NCBI GenBank assembly: GCA_038277395.1
Contig: CM076190.1
Location: forward strand, 251,143,256 to 251,207,255
Reading direction: 5' to 3'
Source of the DNA: Dryocosmus kuriphilus
Taxonomy: Eukaryota; Arthropoda; Insecta; Hymenoptera; Cynipidae
Length of the DNA stretch: 64,000 bases
The notes beneath the pieces are model-generated. The model made no database searches. It saw only the letters and a list, made by a program, of their open reading frames with translations, and was not told where the DNA came from. The position numbers and the translations under genes were made by a program. Positions within the stretch are counted from its first letter, which is position 1. Each line of letters starts with the position of its first letter. This document shows positions 10,728 through 22,188 of the stretch, piece after piece.

Positions 10728-11306
10728 TCAAGATTCTTGCCGAATATCATCATGCTGTAAGTCGCAATAGATACTTACCATATCACTAATAAATTCCACC
10801 ATCTTCAGGTCGACACCTTTTTGGCCAAGAATTTTATTCATTGTCTTGGCACATATGTTCAGACCTGCTGTTATCTTCTTCTGCTTTTCGGAAATTCTTT
10901 CATCTCTTTTGTAGACGTTCTGGTGCAAAGATTCTTTTACATCTACATTCAGAGCCGGTGGCTCGATGAATGCGCAATTCGATGGCAGAGTGTATTTCTT
11001 CAGGATGGACTCTTTTTCCTGAGCGGGATGTCCTTGTTTAACAATAATATCTTCCCATCTTAAAACCCAGTCTTCACAGATGTTTTCTGATAATTTTCGT
11101 TGGGTCATGATGCGACCATCCAAAACTTCCTTGACGCCTTCGTTGAGCTCCACGGTGCTAATTGAAGTGTCGACAACAGCCGGCTCTGACTTATCGGCAT
11201 TCTTGGTTGACAACATTGGCGTACAAAAGTCGCCGTTTCCTTGTGAAACCTGTGTTTGCATGGTTTCCTGAGAATCGTTATTCTGTGGCGGCGGCAGTTG
11301 CTGCAC
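10728..11306 (-). pseudogene. gag-like ORF of the DIRS-like element
   Basis: A 192-codon open frame with a Gln-rich start, a central ILKKYTLPSNCAFIEPPALN motif, then a predicted helical KRDERISEKQKKITAGLNI region. Position just upstream of the RT, and the PSNC-F-EPP-LN pattern known from DIRS-type first ORFs, support the call. No zinc knuckle is seen. The 3' end runs into a frame break before the RT. Confidence 0.6.
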
Positions 11307-11569
11307 CGGTGCTGATTCCTTCTGTCGGTCTCATGAGTCGTCAACATGTGGAGACGCATCGCGCTGTTGACTCTGAAATCGCTAATCGTTGCGACAACGC
11401 CCGTGGTTATAGCTGCGCTCTCGACGACTACGCCTATGATTACGTCTACAATCGCGATGATGTCTCCGGATACAGCTACGACTGCGGCTGCAGCGACTTG
11501 ATCCTCGGCTCGAACAGGATGTGTCTCTCGAGCTGGTATAGGAGGTGTAGTCGTCAGTAGAGGAGTGCG

Positions 11570-12425
11570 TTCCTAAACAAATGTTTTTTTATCAACCGCA
11601 AGCAGAATGTGACAACACTCCCGAACGCAAAGTAATAACTTTGTGCTCAGCATGTAAACTTCTAGAGTGTAATAACACTCGCCAGAAATTTATGACTTTC
11701 GTGAATTAACCGCATTAAATACGAGTAATAATTCGTGATTCACATGCATGGAAGGAAAAGTAATAACTTTTGTCAATTGTACCACCAGATATAACTGGGA
11801 AATCGTTGATGGGAACGATGATTTTCTGGAACACGCAAATGCCACGCTTATGTAAAAAGAGGTTATGTACTTATGACCCCTATGGCCCTTTTTCCTCTTT
11901 TTCCTTTGGAGTGAGTTTTTAACTTCACCTCGAATCAGGCGCTGAAATTTCCTTTTGAAAACCCGATCAGATTCACTGTCGTCATCACTGCATTTAATAT
12001 TTTCTCGCAGCCTTGTGACTTGGAAGACGTGATCACTTTGGCACCAAGAAAAGGAATGAGAGCCGAGCAGAAGCACCAGTACGTGGGCCCGCCAGGAAAT
12101 TTTTATTTTTTATTTTAGCTTGGGACGTGGGGTCAGTATGGCTTAAGTAGAGGGAAATACCAACTGATCATGAGCAAGAGGCGCGAAATACAATTACTTG
12201 GCTATCAACAATCTGATTCGCTGTATTTAAAGACTACACCATGGCTTATGAAGTTCATAAGATTGTAATCAATTTTAATAGTACCAACGTGAAACTTACT
12301 ACCCCACTCGGTATTACAGTTTGGGATATAAAATATGAAATTGAATGTTTTATATAATAAATAAGTTCTATTTTGAATTCATTTAACTAAAAAAGTGAGG
12401 TTCGATAAAAAGTAATCTCAAAATC
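11570..12425. other. Spacer between DIRS-like element and solo LTR, no gene recognised
   Basis: Mixed sequence with a 128-codon minus-strand frame (12,076-11,690) that has no recognised domain. AAAGTAATAACTTT(T/G)G appears twice (about 11,628 and 11,757). Confidence 0.5.
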
Positions 12426-13793
12426 TGTCACATCCGCAAATTTTAAATTTTGAGTTTAGTTGAAATCGACCTTATCTACGAATAAGAGTGCAAGCGGTAA
12501 AATGCGCAACTTGACAGGCAAGTCAAGTAGCTACTTATGATCATACGCCAACACATGGTAATCATACTGCGGTCGATAAGAAAGCAAGCGCGAGTAATTT
12601 AGAGACACATTACCATAAGACATTTTAAGTCGATAACGTATCCAAGTTTAACATACACGAGTAGTACAATGAAATCACGCAACAAATTTGAATACTTGGA
12701 TCGATATCGACATATCACTTTATGCAATAACCAATACATGTATGTACGTATACGCATATATACGAATATATGCGAATTTAATATGTATGTATACGTACAA
12801 ACAGATACAATGACGAATTATAAACTAATAGAGAATAAGAAATAGAATAACATGTTAGACATGCTTCAAACTAATAAATTGTAATCCTAGACATAAAATT
12901 ACATATGACATAGAAATTAAGAAATAACTCATAGTAAACATCTATACTTGTATCAATAGCAAGGTAAAAGGGCACTTGATCAGCGAAGATGACACACACA
13001 AGCATAGTCAAGAATCGAAGCGCGCGTGCCTCTCGCGAGGTTGACCGACGAACGTGACTATTACCAAGATTATTAAAATACGTGAGAATGACAAGATTTC
13101 TTACCGTACGTGCCGATGACAAGATTTTCGATTCCTATAGGAAATGGGGTGTATATAAACCCCCAAACAGTAACCATCAATTGTCAGTTCTGTTCCAGCA
13201 AGTATACCGTCGCGTCGTGTTGTAACCAGTACGAGTCGCGTTCGTCAAAGTCATCTTAGAAAGTTCGCAGTACGCTTCGCGTTCGTCCGCGTCCACCGCT
13301 ACAAGTACGGAATCACTGAACAAGTGTCCCTTCGACCTAGGCTACTAGTAGGTCGTCGAAGAAGCCGTCACAGTAAAAGTCCGCGGTTTTAACTACTGTG
13401 ATAAGGACTTAAGAGTGGATTCGCCACTGATACGTGTCGTGTATCGCTCTGTTGTTGAGTGGATTCGTCCCAAAACTACCCTCAACTTTAGCCAACCATC
13501 AAAAGTATATTTCATTCTTTTGTCTCGCCCTTTCCACAGGAAAGGTACTCAAGTAAGTTTAGTGAATATTATAACCTGTAAACATATCATTATAATTATT
13601 TTAGAGCTAATAAACATACACTGTTCATATATTTTGCCTACATTGTCAATTGCATATGATACAATTCCCTTGGGTTTATAAGTGACAACGATCCCACAAA
13701 TTGTCAGGCCTTACCACCCTGACGTAATCAGCAAACTTAACCTCCCTTAAACAAAAATACCCATCTACCCTCACCTTAGCTCGGGACGTGACA
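12426..13793 (+). repeat. Solo LTR of an LTR retrotransposon
   Basis: The segment starts TGTCAC and ends GTGACA, the TG...CA inverted ends of an LTR. It is flanked by the 4-bp direct repeat AATC at 12,422-12,425 and 13,794-13,797, as made by Ty3/gypsy integrases. A TATA box (GTGTATATAAACCCC, about 13,150) and the initiator-like TCAGTTCTG about 30 bases downstream lie inside, as expected for a U3-R promoter. No internal region follows, so this looks like the product of LTR-LTR recombination. It does not visibly match the gypsy relic downstream. Confidence 0.7.
13148..13192 (+). promoter_or_regulatory. LTR promoter (TATA and initiator)
   Basis: TATATAAA near 13,152 precedes TCAGTTC near 13,183 by about 30 bases. 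This sets the transcription direction of the LTR as plus. A CG-richer leader (TCGCGT, GTTCGTC repeats) follows. Confidence 0.6.
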
Positions 13794-13797
13794 AATC

Positions 13798-14985
13798 TAT
13801 CCTAATTAAAAGGGACACATATATGAGTGTTACTCTTTCTTCATTAAAAATCCATAGAATTTTTATACTAAGTAGAATAAAGATTGAAAAATTTGTCCAA
13901 TCATTGAAAGTGTTAATTCTTTCTTTAGAGGCCATCAATAAATTACGTACCATATTTTTTGCAAATTCTTAAACCCTCCCCTCCTCCATGTAACAAGCAA
14001 TAAAATGGTATGGACTGTTTTTACTTTTTTTTTTTAATTACTAATAAACACCTCTAATTATTTCATATTTTTTATATTTTTAAAGTCAATCTTAAAAAAC
14101 ATAAGCAAATAATAATTTCTATTTATTATAAATTAATTTCGTATCGAGTTCTCTTAGCACAGATTCTCTTTTTCGAGAAAACAAATGGCTGTGATAGGAT
14201 TTTTTCGAAGATTTTTTTTTTTTTTTTAGAAAACGATTCAGAACATTGTATTTTGGTTTACGAGACGTTTTTGTGCCCCTTTAGGGCTACCTAACAAATG
14301 GCTCAACAATCGTTTTTTGGAAATTTTGGCCAAAATTTTAATTTTTTTCAAGAATGATTTGCGGGACAAGAGAGTACTAATGTAGCACAATTCAGCACCA
14401 CTTTTCTTTTTTAGAAAATTGAAGCTTACGGTGCCAACTTCACGAACGTAAAATAGAGACAGAAAGAAAATAGAGAGAGAAAGTGTAAACAAAAATAATA
14501 TTGTGGGAAATGAAGATGAAGTTACAGAGAAAGAATGTAATGACAGGCAATTTAAATCGAAGGAGAATAAAGAGAATTTAAATTTAAATGACAATAAAAA
14601 GAAATTAGATTTCGAGGCAAAAAAGAAGTGAGAAAAATGAATCGACAATAAAAAGATTATCTACTATTAGAAACCATTATTGGACTGATTTTAGAAACAA
14701 TGCACTAATTAATAATGACATTAAAGAGGTAAAAATCGATAGAAAGAAAGATTTGGAATTTTGTAAATAAATTAGTGAAGGAATAGTCGAATTAGCTGAA
14801 GCAAACAGGTGCAATTAGGGAACTGAAATAAAAGGAAATTATAAAATTAAAATATTAAAATATTGTAATAATAATAATAACAATAATATAATAATGATAA
14901 TATTGTAATATTGTAATATTTTAATATTACACAAAGATATTATCACGTGCCGCCGAAAATTAGAGAATTTATGTAAAAAGAAGTA
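13798..14985. other. AT-rich spacer
   Basis: No gene recognised. It contains T-runs near 14,025 and 14,210, and an AAT/ATT microsatellite-like patch at 14,860-14,935. Confidence 0.55.
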
Positions 14986-14999
14986 GACAGAAGTCCTAA

Positions 15000-16260
15000 A
15001 GACGAAATTATAGAACCTAAAAATAGCGATTGCTCCAACCCTATAGTAATGGTTAGGAAACCAGATGGTAAATATGGATTTTGTTTAGATTTCAGAAAGC
15101 CTAATAAAATTACCAAGAAAGATTTATGCCCGATCCCCTATGACAAGGGAAATTTTAGATGCGTTGAGAACAGCCACACATGTCAAAGATTGACCTTCGA
15201 TGGTCCTATCACCAACTGCCACTAGAGGAACAGTCAAAACCAGTCACAGATTTCGTAGACCCGGGCAAGGGAATGCTCCATTTCAAAAGACTAGCTTTCG
15301 AATTGTATAATGGCCCTGCGACTATCCAACGCCTTATGGACAAAATCATAGCACCTGATTTAAAGCCACATGTACTTTGTTATGTCGACGACACTGTGAT
15401 CTTCTCCCGCAATTTGAAGACAGTTTGAAACATTTAGAAATAGTATTAGATAGATCAAATCATGCAAGTTTGACAATATGTTTGCATAAATGTGAATTCG
15501 GATGCGCACAGGTAAAATATTTAGGACTTGAAGTTAACAAAAATGGTTTACATGTAGACAACGCTAAAATAAAACCAATCTTAGAGTTCCCGAAGCCCAA
15601 AACAATTAAGCAACTACAAATATTAATAGGCATGTCTTGGTCGTATAGGCGTTTCATGTCGAAATTTGCAGATATATTAGAACCTCTGCAAAGGTTGCTG
15701 AAAAAAGGAGTAGACTGGTAGTGGGCATCGGAACAGGAACAGGCAAACACGTCAATTAAACACTTAATAACGACAGCATCGATCACGTCTTGCCCTGATT
15801 TCGGTAGCCCATTCCAACTCGAAATCGACGTGATGCGAGGGACACAGGCCTTGTAGCCGTTCTAACACAAAACGTAAAGGGCGAAAATTATGTAATAGCT
15901 TTTGCGAGTAGAAAACTTAATGGAACAGAAAGAAAATCTTCGGGTTCAGAAAAGGAATCTGTAGCAGTAGTATGGGCGATTAGAAGATATAGATCGTATT
16001 TAGAGGCTTATTAATTTAAAGTCATCACATATCATGTAGCTTTAAAATAGTTGCATTATTTAAAGAATCCTACTGGAAGACTATATAGATGGGCCTTAGG
16101 ACAAATAGAATACGATTACGAGATAATTTACTGGAAATGAAGTTTAAATAATGTACCTGATGCGTTATTTGGATCAAATGAGAACGGAATTAAAGTTTTC
16201 AGTATTTTAACAAGCGTAGTGGAATCGAAAATAAAAGAATTTAGAGGAATAGAGGGCGAT
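15000..16260 (+). pseudogene. gypsy reverse transcriptase and RNase H
   Basis: NPIVMVRKPDGKYGFCLDFR is the RT entry motif. After a small frame break, VSKIDLRWSYHQLPL has the first catalytic Asp and VLCYVDDTVIFS the YVDD box. Then come HKCEFGCAQVKYLG and WSYRRFMSKFADILEPL (thumb and connection). RNase H continues from about 15,810 as FQLEID, VIAFASRKLNGTERK, EKESVAVVWAIRRYRSYL and NNVPDALFGS. Stops and frame changes occur near 15,140, 15,415, 15,720 and in the RNase H part. Confidence 0.85.
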
Positions 16261-16735
16261 TGGTGTAACACCAAAACAATACACATGAAAAATAAGCTTT
16301 AGAAAAACAGAAAATGGAGAATATGCGAAAATCGGTTACATTTTTATAGAACCGACACCTTAAAGTCAAGCTTGAATTTAGGTAACAACCCGTGGAAACT
16401 AACCATACTCAAAGAACTCAGGGAACAGATTATAATCGATAATAATGACAATAAGCAAGCTGGATAACTGGGTATGAAAAGAACCGACGCAAAAGTTTCC
16501 AAAAATTATTTTTTTTTGGTTTGTACTCAAAAACCATGAAGTATGTCAAGGAATGCAAGATTTGACAAGAAATGAAACTGAAAGTAAACAATCAGGTAGG
16601 ATTAATGGAAAAAAGTATTACTGAAGAACTGTGGTCAGTCTTAGCATCTGATGTGATGAGTCCGTTAGCGATAAAAAAAGCTAAACATCAATATTCACAA
16701 TCTGCTCAACAAAAAAGGAATCGCGATTATTCGTA

Positions 16736-17787
16736 AACCATAAAAGATGTTTAATTTCCCTCTTTTTTTAAATTAAAGATCACTAAAAGGGCTACGGCGA
16801 GAATATTCGTTAGTTTCAGTATCGCTCGAACTATCGTAGAGAGCACACGTAAATCGAAATGTCTGCTGCGTACGCGAAAAGGGTTGAAGCTGTCTTCTTA
16901 TGCTCACATCCGCTGGGTGCAAAAATGAAGGAAGCTGCATGTGCAAAATATATAAAAAGGTCGAAAAAGTTTGTGCAAATGTGGGTGCAACGTTTTAAAG
17001 GCACAAAAAGTGTCGATGATTTACCTGGAAGAGGCAGTTCTCGAGGAACGATGCTAAAGGAGGACAAAATCATCGTCCAGTTGTTTACGCGTATCCGCAC
17101 TCTAACGTTGCGTCAAGCTAACGATAGGCTGACTAAAATGGGGCTGGAACTCAGCATTAACACAATTCGAGACCATTTAGACAAGACTGGAGTACAGTAG
17201 CGAACAAGAACACAAAAACCCCTGCTTTCGGAAACCCACATGACTAGACGCAAGGCGTGGGCTGCATACTTGGGTATGATTTTCTAAGGGTTGCTTTGTT
17301 TATTTGGAGCTTTTTACGGAGAATTTGAATGCTCAAAAAGTGCTCCAAATTTATGAGCGTGGTCTTTTGAGATCAGAAAAAGAAATTCTTTGGAGCTAAA
17401 TGTGAAAATTGGGTCTTGCTAGAAGATAACGACCCTAAGCACCGCAGTCGTCTCTGCACCTCGTGGAAACTGGGATATGGCATCGAGAAAATGAATTGGC
17501 CTTCACAGTCTCCCGATGCCAACCCCATTGAGAATGCTTAGTCAGCCATGAAGAAAAAGATTACAGGGAAGCGCATTTTCACCCTGAAACAGCTCTCTCT
17601 TCTTCTTAGAGAAATATGGAGGTCACTTCCCATTTAATATGTCGAATCCCTTGTCGAAAGCATGCCTAGGAGGTGCCAAGCTATTTTGGTCAGTGACGGA
17701 GATTGCACGACGTATTAAGTAAGTTCGCCGTAGCCCTTTTGTGACCTTCAATTTAAAAAAAGAGGAACTAGATATCTTTTATGGTTA
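16736..17787 (+). mobile_element. Tc1-like transposon with ~60-bp inverted repeats, transposase broken
   Basis: Terminal inverted repeats are clear. The left end, AACCATAAAAGATG... running to AAAAGGGCTACGGCGA, matches the complement of the right end, TCGCCGTAGCCCTTTTGTGA... running to ATCTTTTATGGTT. The transposase starts at 16,859 (MSAAYAKRVEAVF). It has an N-terminal paired helix-turn-helix (AACAKYIKRSKKFVQMWVQR, then SINTIRDHL) and a GRGSS basic motif. The catalytic part keeps LLEDNDPKHRS and WPSQSPDANPIENA, but the first catalytic Asp region is deleted or disrupted after 17,250, and stops occur. It sits inside the gypsy relic, so it is the younger insertion. Confidence 0.88.
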
Positions 17788-17789
17788 AC

Positions 17790-18450
17790 AGACTGCACAA
17801 GTTTTCGTAGATATGTTTACTAAATGAGTGAAAATAATTCCCGTGCGGAAGAAGTTGGCGACCACAATAGAAAAGAAATTCCAAAAGCGTATTATCACAA
17901 AATAGGGAACGCCGAGAACATTATTCACGGCTAATGGGAAAGAGTATGCCAATAAAGTAATAACTAATGTAACTAAGTCTTTTGGCATAGAACACAAGAA
18001 AAGAGTTAAATATTTCCCACAAGCGAATCCAACTGAGAGATGCAATATGTCAATAAAAACAGCAATAAAAACGTATTTAGAAAACCATAAGGAATGGGAC
18101 ATGAATTTATATGATTTCAGTTTGCCTTAAATAAGATATTCCTCGACAAGTTTCACACCAGCCTTTTTAGACCTAGGTCGTGAACTATAACTAATACAAG
18201 CGCTGAATAAAGATTCAGAGAATAAAAGTGAAATAGGATTTCAGGAAATGGAAAAATGGGCAGAGAAAACGAATAAATTTAAAATAATTAGGGAAGAAGT
18301 GGTAAAAAGCCTAGATGCAGCGAACGACAGTCAGGCAAAATATTATAATTTAAGGCGTAGGTTAATCAATTTCCAAATAGGCGAACAGGTTTTAAAAACA
18401 GAAGAAGGTTGTCAAATAAAGCGGAAGGCATTACCGAGAAATTAACCAAA
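17790..18450 (+). pseudogene. gypsy integrase relic
   Basis: Downstream of the Tc1 insertion the frame reads TFVDMFTK, then GTPRTLFTANGKEYANKVI (second catalytic Asp region with a D-to-A change, TANGKEY for the usual SDNGxEF). FPQANPTERCNMSIKTAIKT follows, holding the catalytic Glu in the NPTER motif, and then NLYDFSFALN. Near 18,250-18,440 a frame EKWAEKTNKFKIIREEV...RRRLINFQIGEQV resembles the C-terminal chromatin-binding part. Several stops are present. Confidence 0.75.
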
Positions 18451-18659
18451 GAATTGTAGGATACATTCTATATTAAAACGAAGATTTCTTTGACAATTTA
18501 CGAACTGAGAAATAAAAACGGTGAATCAATAGGGAATTGGAATGTCACCGATACCAGGAAATACGTTATTAGAGGTCAAATTAGGATTTAAGTGGTAAGT
18601 GTTACACACGTGCTTTGATTTGAATTTTTTTCTTATGCGACAGAACCGGATCTAACACA

Positions 18660-19020
18660 ATCACTCTGTAACAATAAAGACAATAAAGAAAAAACAAAAA
18701 GAAAAAGAAGCGGAACGAAAGGAAGCAGAGGTAAATGAATTAAGAGCTAGGAGATGGTTAAAGGAGAAGGAAAGAGCAGCAGAAGAAAGACAAGAAGAGA
18801 AACGGGACGAAGACAAGAAACTAATAAGAGTTAAAAAGTAGAAAGTTTTTTTTAAAAATTGTATTTTAGGAACAGGATGTAGATGCTTTCGTTACAGGAA
18901 AGAAGAAGATGCAGGTATTGAAGATGCGGGAATGTTTTCAGATGGACGAGGCGAGAAATTCGACGAGGAGAGAAACCGTGGTGAAGAGGTCCCTGAGTGG
19001 GAGAAAACGGCCCCCAAAAC
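18660..19020 (+). other. Lys/Glu-rich frame near the gypsy 3' end
   Basis: An open stretch encodes a highly charged coiled-coil-like segment (KEKEAERKEAEVNELRAR, WLKEKERAAEERQEEKRDED) to a stop at about 18,840. A TTTTAG acceptor-like site and a further open piece follow. It may be a 3' ORF of the gypsy element; I do not recognise it. Confidence 0.35.
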
Positions 19021-19032
19021 ATAGGGAGGAGG

Positions 19033-19380
19033 TTATAATCAATTTATAAGGATCCCCACCTAACCCCAACTGCCGCGCCGTCGTCATTTTTGACTCGGGT
19101 AGGGAATGGGGACTGGACGCTTTCGAGTCGCCCAGGGTTCCGACATGAATTAGCTTTTGGCTGACCGACCTTCTGGAAGTACACGTCTGGATGTGTCTAC
19201 CCCAGTTGAATTAACCGCCGTCGTCCTAGGACCAGCAATTAGACCACGCATTACACCTGCATCTCGGGAGAATCCGTGAGACATTATCATCGCTTTGGGC
19301 TAGCAAGCACTCCTTTTCACATCTGCAAGTTCATCAATAAACGTTCCCTATTTTACAATTTTACACGCACCTGGTTTTTC
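19033..19380 (+). repeat. Possible 3' LTR remnant
   Basis: It follows a purine tract and contains an AATAAACG polyadenylation-like signal at about 19,337. The 5' partner LTR was not found, so the boundary is tentative. Confidence 0.35.
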
Positions 19381-19462
19381 ATTGACTTCACCTACTCTGG
19401 GCGTCTACATCCTAAACCCGATCCTTAGTTTGCAAACCCCATCGCAATATCAATGTTTACCG

Positions 19463-19658
19463 CATCAACTGAAGAACTTTCCATCGCTGACCTGCCAGAT
19501 GAATGTTTTTTTTGTCTTACATATATACTCTATAAAGTATCACATAACTTCATTTCAGCTTTCGTAAAATAACTTGAAGGAAAAGTTTTCTTAGACATTC
19601 ACAAGGTCAGCTGGAAGACTTTCCAGCGATGAACCGCCAGCTGAATCTTTTTTTGTTG
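19463..19658 (+). repeat. Direct repeat pair (~45 bp)
   Basis: GAAGAACTTTCCATCGCTGA...TGAATG plus a T-run at about 19,463 recurs as GAAGACTTTCCAGCGATGAA...TGAATC plus a T-run at about 19,613. Confidence 0.5.
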
Positions 19659-19845
19659 TATATACAATACAGGCTACTGTATAATATCCTAATTCCAAAA
19701 TTTTCAGACAAAAGTCTTTAAATTTTAACCTTTCTTTGAACGTTTTCTTGATATAGATATATCTCCAATTATAGAGATTGAGAAACTATTTTGGTCATAC
19801 GTTCAATGTAAATATGTTTATTTAATTACATATTCAGAAATAAAT

Positions 19846-19884
19846 TGACGTTTCGACCCGTCTTTGGATCTTCCTCAAGACAAT
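19846..19884 (-). ncRNA. Hammerhead-like motif in Penelope-like element 1
   Basis: On the minus strand, a CTTGAGGA segment is followed by GATCC...GGGTC, which can form stem II, and then GAAAC. Penelope-like elements are known to carry hammerhead ribozymes in their terminal repeats. The CUGANGA core is imperfect here, so activity is doubtful. Confidence 0.4.
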
Positions 19885-20368
19885 AACATTAATACAAAAG
19901 TGTCTATAAAAACATATATTTTTGATTAAATTAAATTCATAAATCTAATAATAAATTTCACAATAAATAGAATCAATTACCTGAAACAAATCGTTCGATG
20001 ACATTGAGAACACAAATAAAGAAAAACAGATATGAAGCAGAACTATTTAAAATTCATGTTGCTATTACATTTTTTAAAAAGAACCTTATATAGTCGTCCT
20101 TTTTAAAGAGAGAAAAGACTACACGTATAAAATGTTGTTCAAGTCATAATTTACGGAGCCAATCAATGCTGTGAACTGAGCTAGGACGACATTTTGAGAA
20201 AAACACATTTAGTACAGAGTAAGTGACATGACGTCAGATTTGGTTATATGATTAGAATTAAGTAATTGTAGTCATCATACCTAAAGTCACAGCACCCCTA
20301 AAAACTTTGAAATTTAAAATACAAATCAGTTTAATAAACATTGATAAATATCATTAATATGCATTCTT

Positions 20369-20640
20369 TCAGTTTGCAAAATTAACGCAAAAATTATTGT
20401 ACTTTTTAATAAAAATGGATTCTATTATTTTTCTTTTATATGTAATAATTTCTTTTGCTAAAATTCTGATGTTTTTAAATTCAAAATCGAAATAATTATC
20501 AGAAGACCAGGCAAGCTGAGATGGACCTGTGTTGTTAGTACCGATTTTGCAATCCCCTTTACGTTCAGCTATTCGCGTTTTTAGTCTTCTGCTAGTTTCA
20601 CCCATGTAAATTTTTCAACAACCTTTACATTTTATGAGGT
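20369..20640 (-). pseudogene. GIY-YIG endonuclease region of Penelope-like element 1
   Basis: GETSRRLKTRIAERKGDC and FKNIRILAKEIITYKRKIIES match the conserved second half of the Penelope GIY-YIG domain, including the Arg-rich helix and the catalytic Glu region (IIES). The upstream KCKGC...NIYMGE part is broken by a stop near 20,606. Compare 24,690-24,915 (+), which encodes the same region. Confidence 0.8.
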
Positions 20641-20659
20641 AGACAACACTCAATAAATT

Positions 20660-21657
20660 TTCTATTGACTCTGGGTCTTTTTTTTGCTGTCCAGTCTGTT
20701 CCACAAGACACGGTACGCGTTTTCTCGAAAAGTTTCAAAGATTTTTTTCCTTTCTTTTCTGGCCAGACTGTACGTTTGAAGGGCTAAGGCGGAACCGCTG
20801 ATTCGCTTCATTCTCGTTCGAAGTGTCAGATATTGCACAAGATTGCGCAATGAGTGCTGTATACGCTAAGCGTTTTGAGGCTGTGTTTTTGTGCACCAAT
20901 AAACACGGACCACATCTTTCATACTCAGCCGCTGCTTAAGTGCTTAGAAAGTCTAAGCACTTCGTGCAAACGTGGGTGGAGCGGTATAGGGACAAAAAAA
21001 CAGTCGACAATCGGCCGGGAAGAGGAAAAATGCGAGCAACGTTGAGTAAGGAGGATAAGGCGATCATCGCACTGTTCAAGCGCAACCCAGCTCTGGGGCT
21101 GCGCGAAGCCAAAGCTAAGCTAGCAGCGAAGGGAATAGAGGTTAGTATAAACACCATAAGATGCAGATTAGCTGAGGAAAAAGTACAGTACCGTAGCACG
21201 AGGCAGAAACCTCTGCTCTCAGAGGTTCACATGTAAAAACGCTTGGCATGGGCTACGGAAAATAATGATCGCGATTGGTCAAATGTAATTTTGTCCGACG
21301 AAGTGTCCTTTTGGGCATGGGTACCCATAAAACGTGCCTGTTTAGTCTATGGTGAGCCGTTTCTCCAGCGAACTGGTCAAACACCTCATAAAGGTACATG
21401 TTTGGGAATGGTTATCACACCGCGGTTTTGGCTGTTTAGAGCTCTTTACTGAGAACCTGATCGTTCAAAGAATGGTCAAAATCTACAAACATGGTCTTCT
21501 GAGGTCCTCAGGAAAGATGTTTGGAGCCAATAATGAGGTTTGGATCCTTCAAGAGGACAACGATCCTAAACATCGCAGTCGCCTCTGCACGAGGTGGAAA
21601 GCAGAAAATGGCGTCCTGACTTTCGACTGGCCTTCACAATCTCTCAACGTTAATGGA
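20660..21657 (+). mobile_element. Tc1-like transposon 2, 3'-truncated, inside Penelope-like element 1
   Basis: The transposase frame starts at 20,850 (MSAVYAKRFEAVF), closely related in plan to the Tc1 copy at 16.7 kb. Readable parts are the HTH (VLRKSKHFVQTWVER), the GRGKM motif, LREAKAKLAAKGIEVSINTI, the first catalytic segment VILSDEVSFWAW, the second WILQEDNDPKHRSRLCT, and WPSQSLNVNG where the third (ENxW) should follow. It breaks off there and Penelope RT resumes, so the 3' end is lost. One stop (TAA at about 20,937) and a frameshift near 21,350 are present. Confidence 0.85.
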
Positions 21658-22188
21658 TAATTGTTAATAATTGAAATTTCTTTAATTTGTTTCATATTAT
21701 CTTTTCTAAACTGATCATCACTGAGTTTTATGCCTCGGTCAATTACATTTTTGGTTAATCCTATTTTTTGTTCAAAGGGGTGGTGTGAGTTGTAATTCAG
21801 ATACTGACCAGCAAAAGTTGGTTTTTTATACCAGTTTGTAAGAATCAGTCCATCATCTTTTTTTATCACTGATAAATCAGGGCAGTTTAGGGTGTTGTTT
21901 TCCTCAATCTCATTAGTAAATTGAACAGACACATCAATGCTGTTAAACACATTTACAAATTCCTGGATTTTTTTTAGTAGGAATTATAGCAAACAAATCA
22001 TCTACATAACGTTTTTAAAACAGTGGCTTGAAATTTAAAAGTGCCAACGCTCTAGATTCTATATCTTCTAATACTATATTCGATATGATTGGAGATAATG
22101 GAGACCCCATAGGACAGTCCGATGATTGTTTGTAATAACATTTATTGAAGGAAAAAATTTTGTTGTTGAATATACACGATATATATAC

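Larger units (their letters stand above)
7640..11330 (-). mobile_element. DIRS-like (tyrosine recombinase) retrotransposon, decayed
   Basis: Read on the minus strand, the order is a gag-like frame (11,306-10,728), reverse transcriptase (about 10,340-9,646), RNase H region (9,643-9,362), connecting region (9,040-8,825) and tyrosine recombinase (8,565-about 7,690). This is the DIRS gene order. There is no DDE integrase. Several frameshifts and stops separate the domains, so the copy is dead. Its lower boundary coincides with the end of the locus A/B homology near 7,632. The characteristic inverted or split terminal repeats of DIRS elements were not identified by eye. Ngaro-like elements would be the alternative. 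Confidence 0.85.
14990..19032 (+). mobile_element. Ty3/gypsy retrotransposon relic (pol), split by a Tc1 element
   Basis: Pol-like sequence runs from about 15,000 (reverse transcriptase) through RNase H to about 16,260, then a linker. A Tc1 element is inserted at 16,736-17,787, and integrase sequence resumes to about 18,450. A purine tract GGGAGGAGG near 19,023-19,031 could be the plus-strand primer next to a 3' LTR, with an AATAAA signal at about 19,337. The 5' LTR and gag were not identified. Many frameshifts and stops make this an old copy. Confidence 0.8.
19762..22188 (-). mobile_element. Penelope-like element 1 (minus), interrupted by a Tc1 element
   Basis: On the minus strand, RT sequence at about 22,120-21,660 has CPMGSPLSPI, KRYVDDLFAII, LTNWYKKPTFAGQYLN and HPFEQKIGLTKNVIDR. 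A GIY-YIG nuclease region follows (20,620-20,369) with MGETSRRLKTRIAERK and IIESIFIKK. The element ends near 19,762 with a hammerhead-like segment and a tail that is nearly identical, in inverse orientation, to Penelope-like element 2 (24.4-25.3 kb). A Tc1 copy splits RT from GIY-YIG. Upstream the element abuts the mariner at 22,189. Confidence 0.88.
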
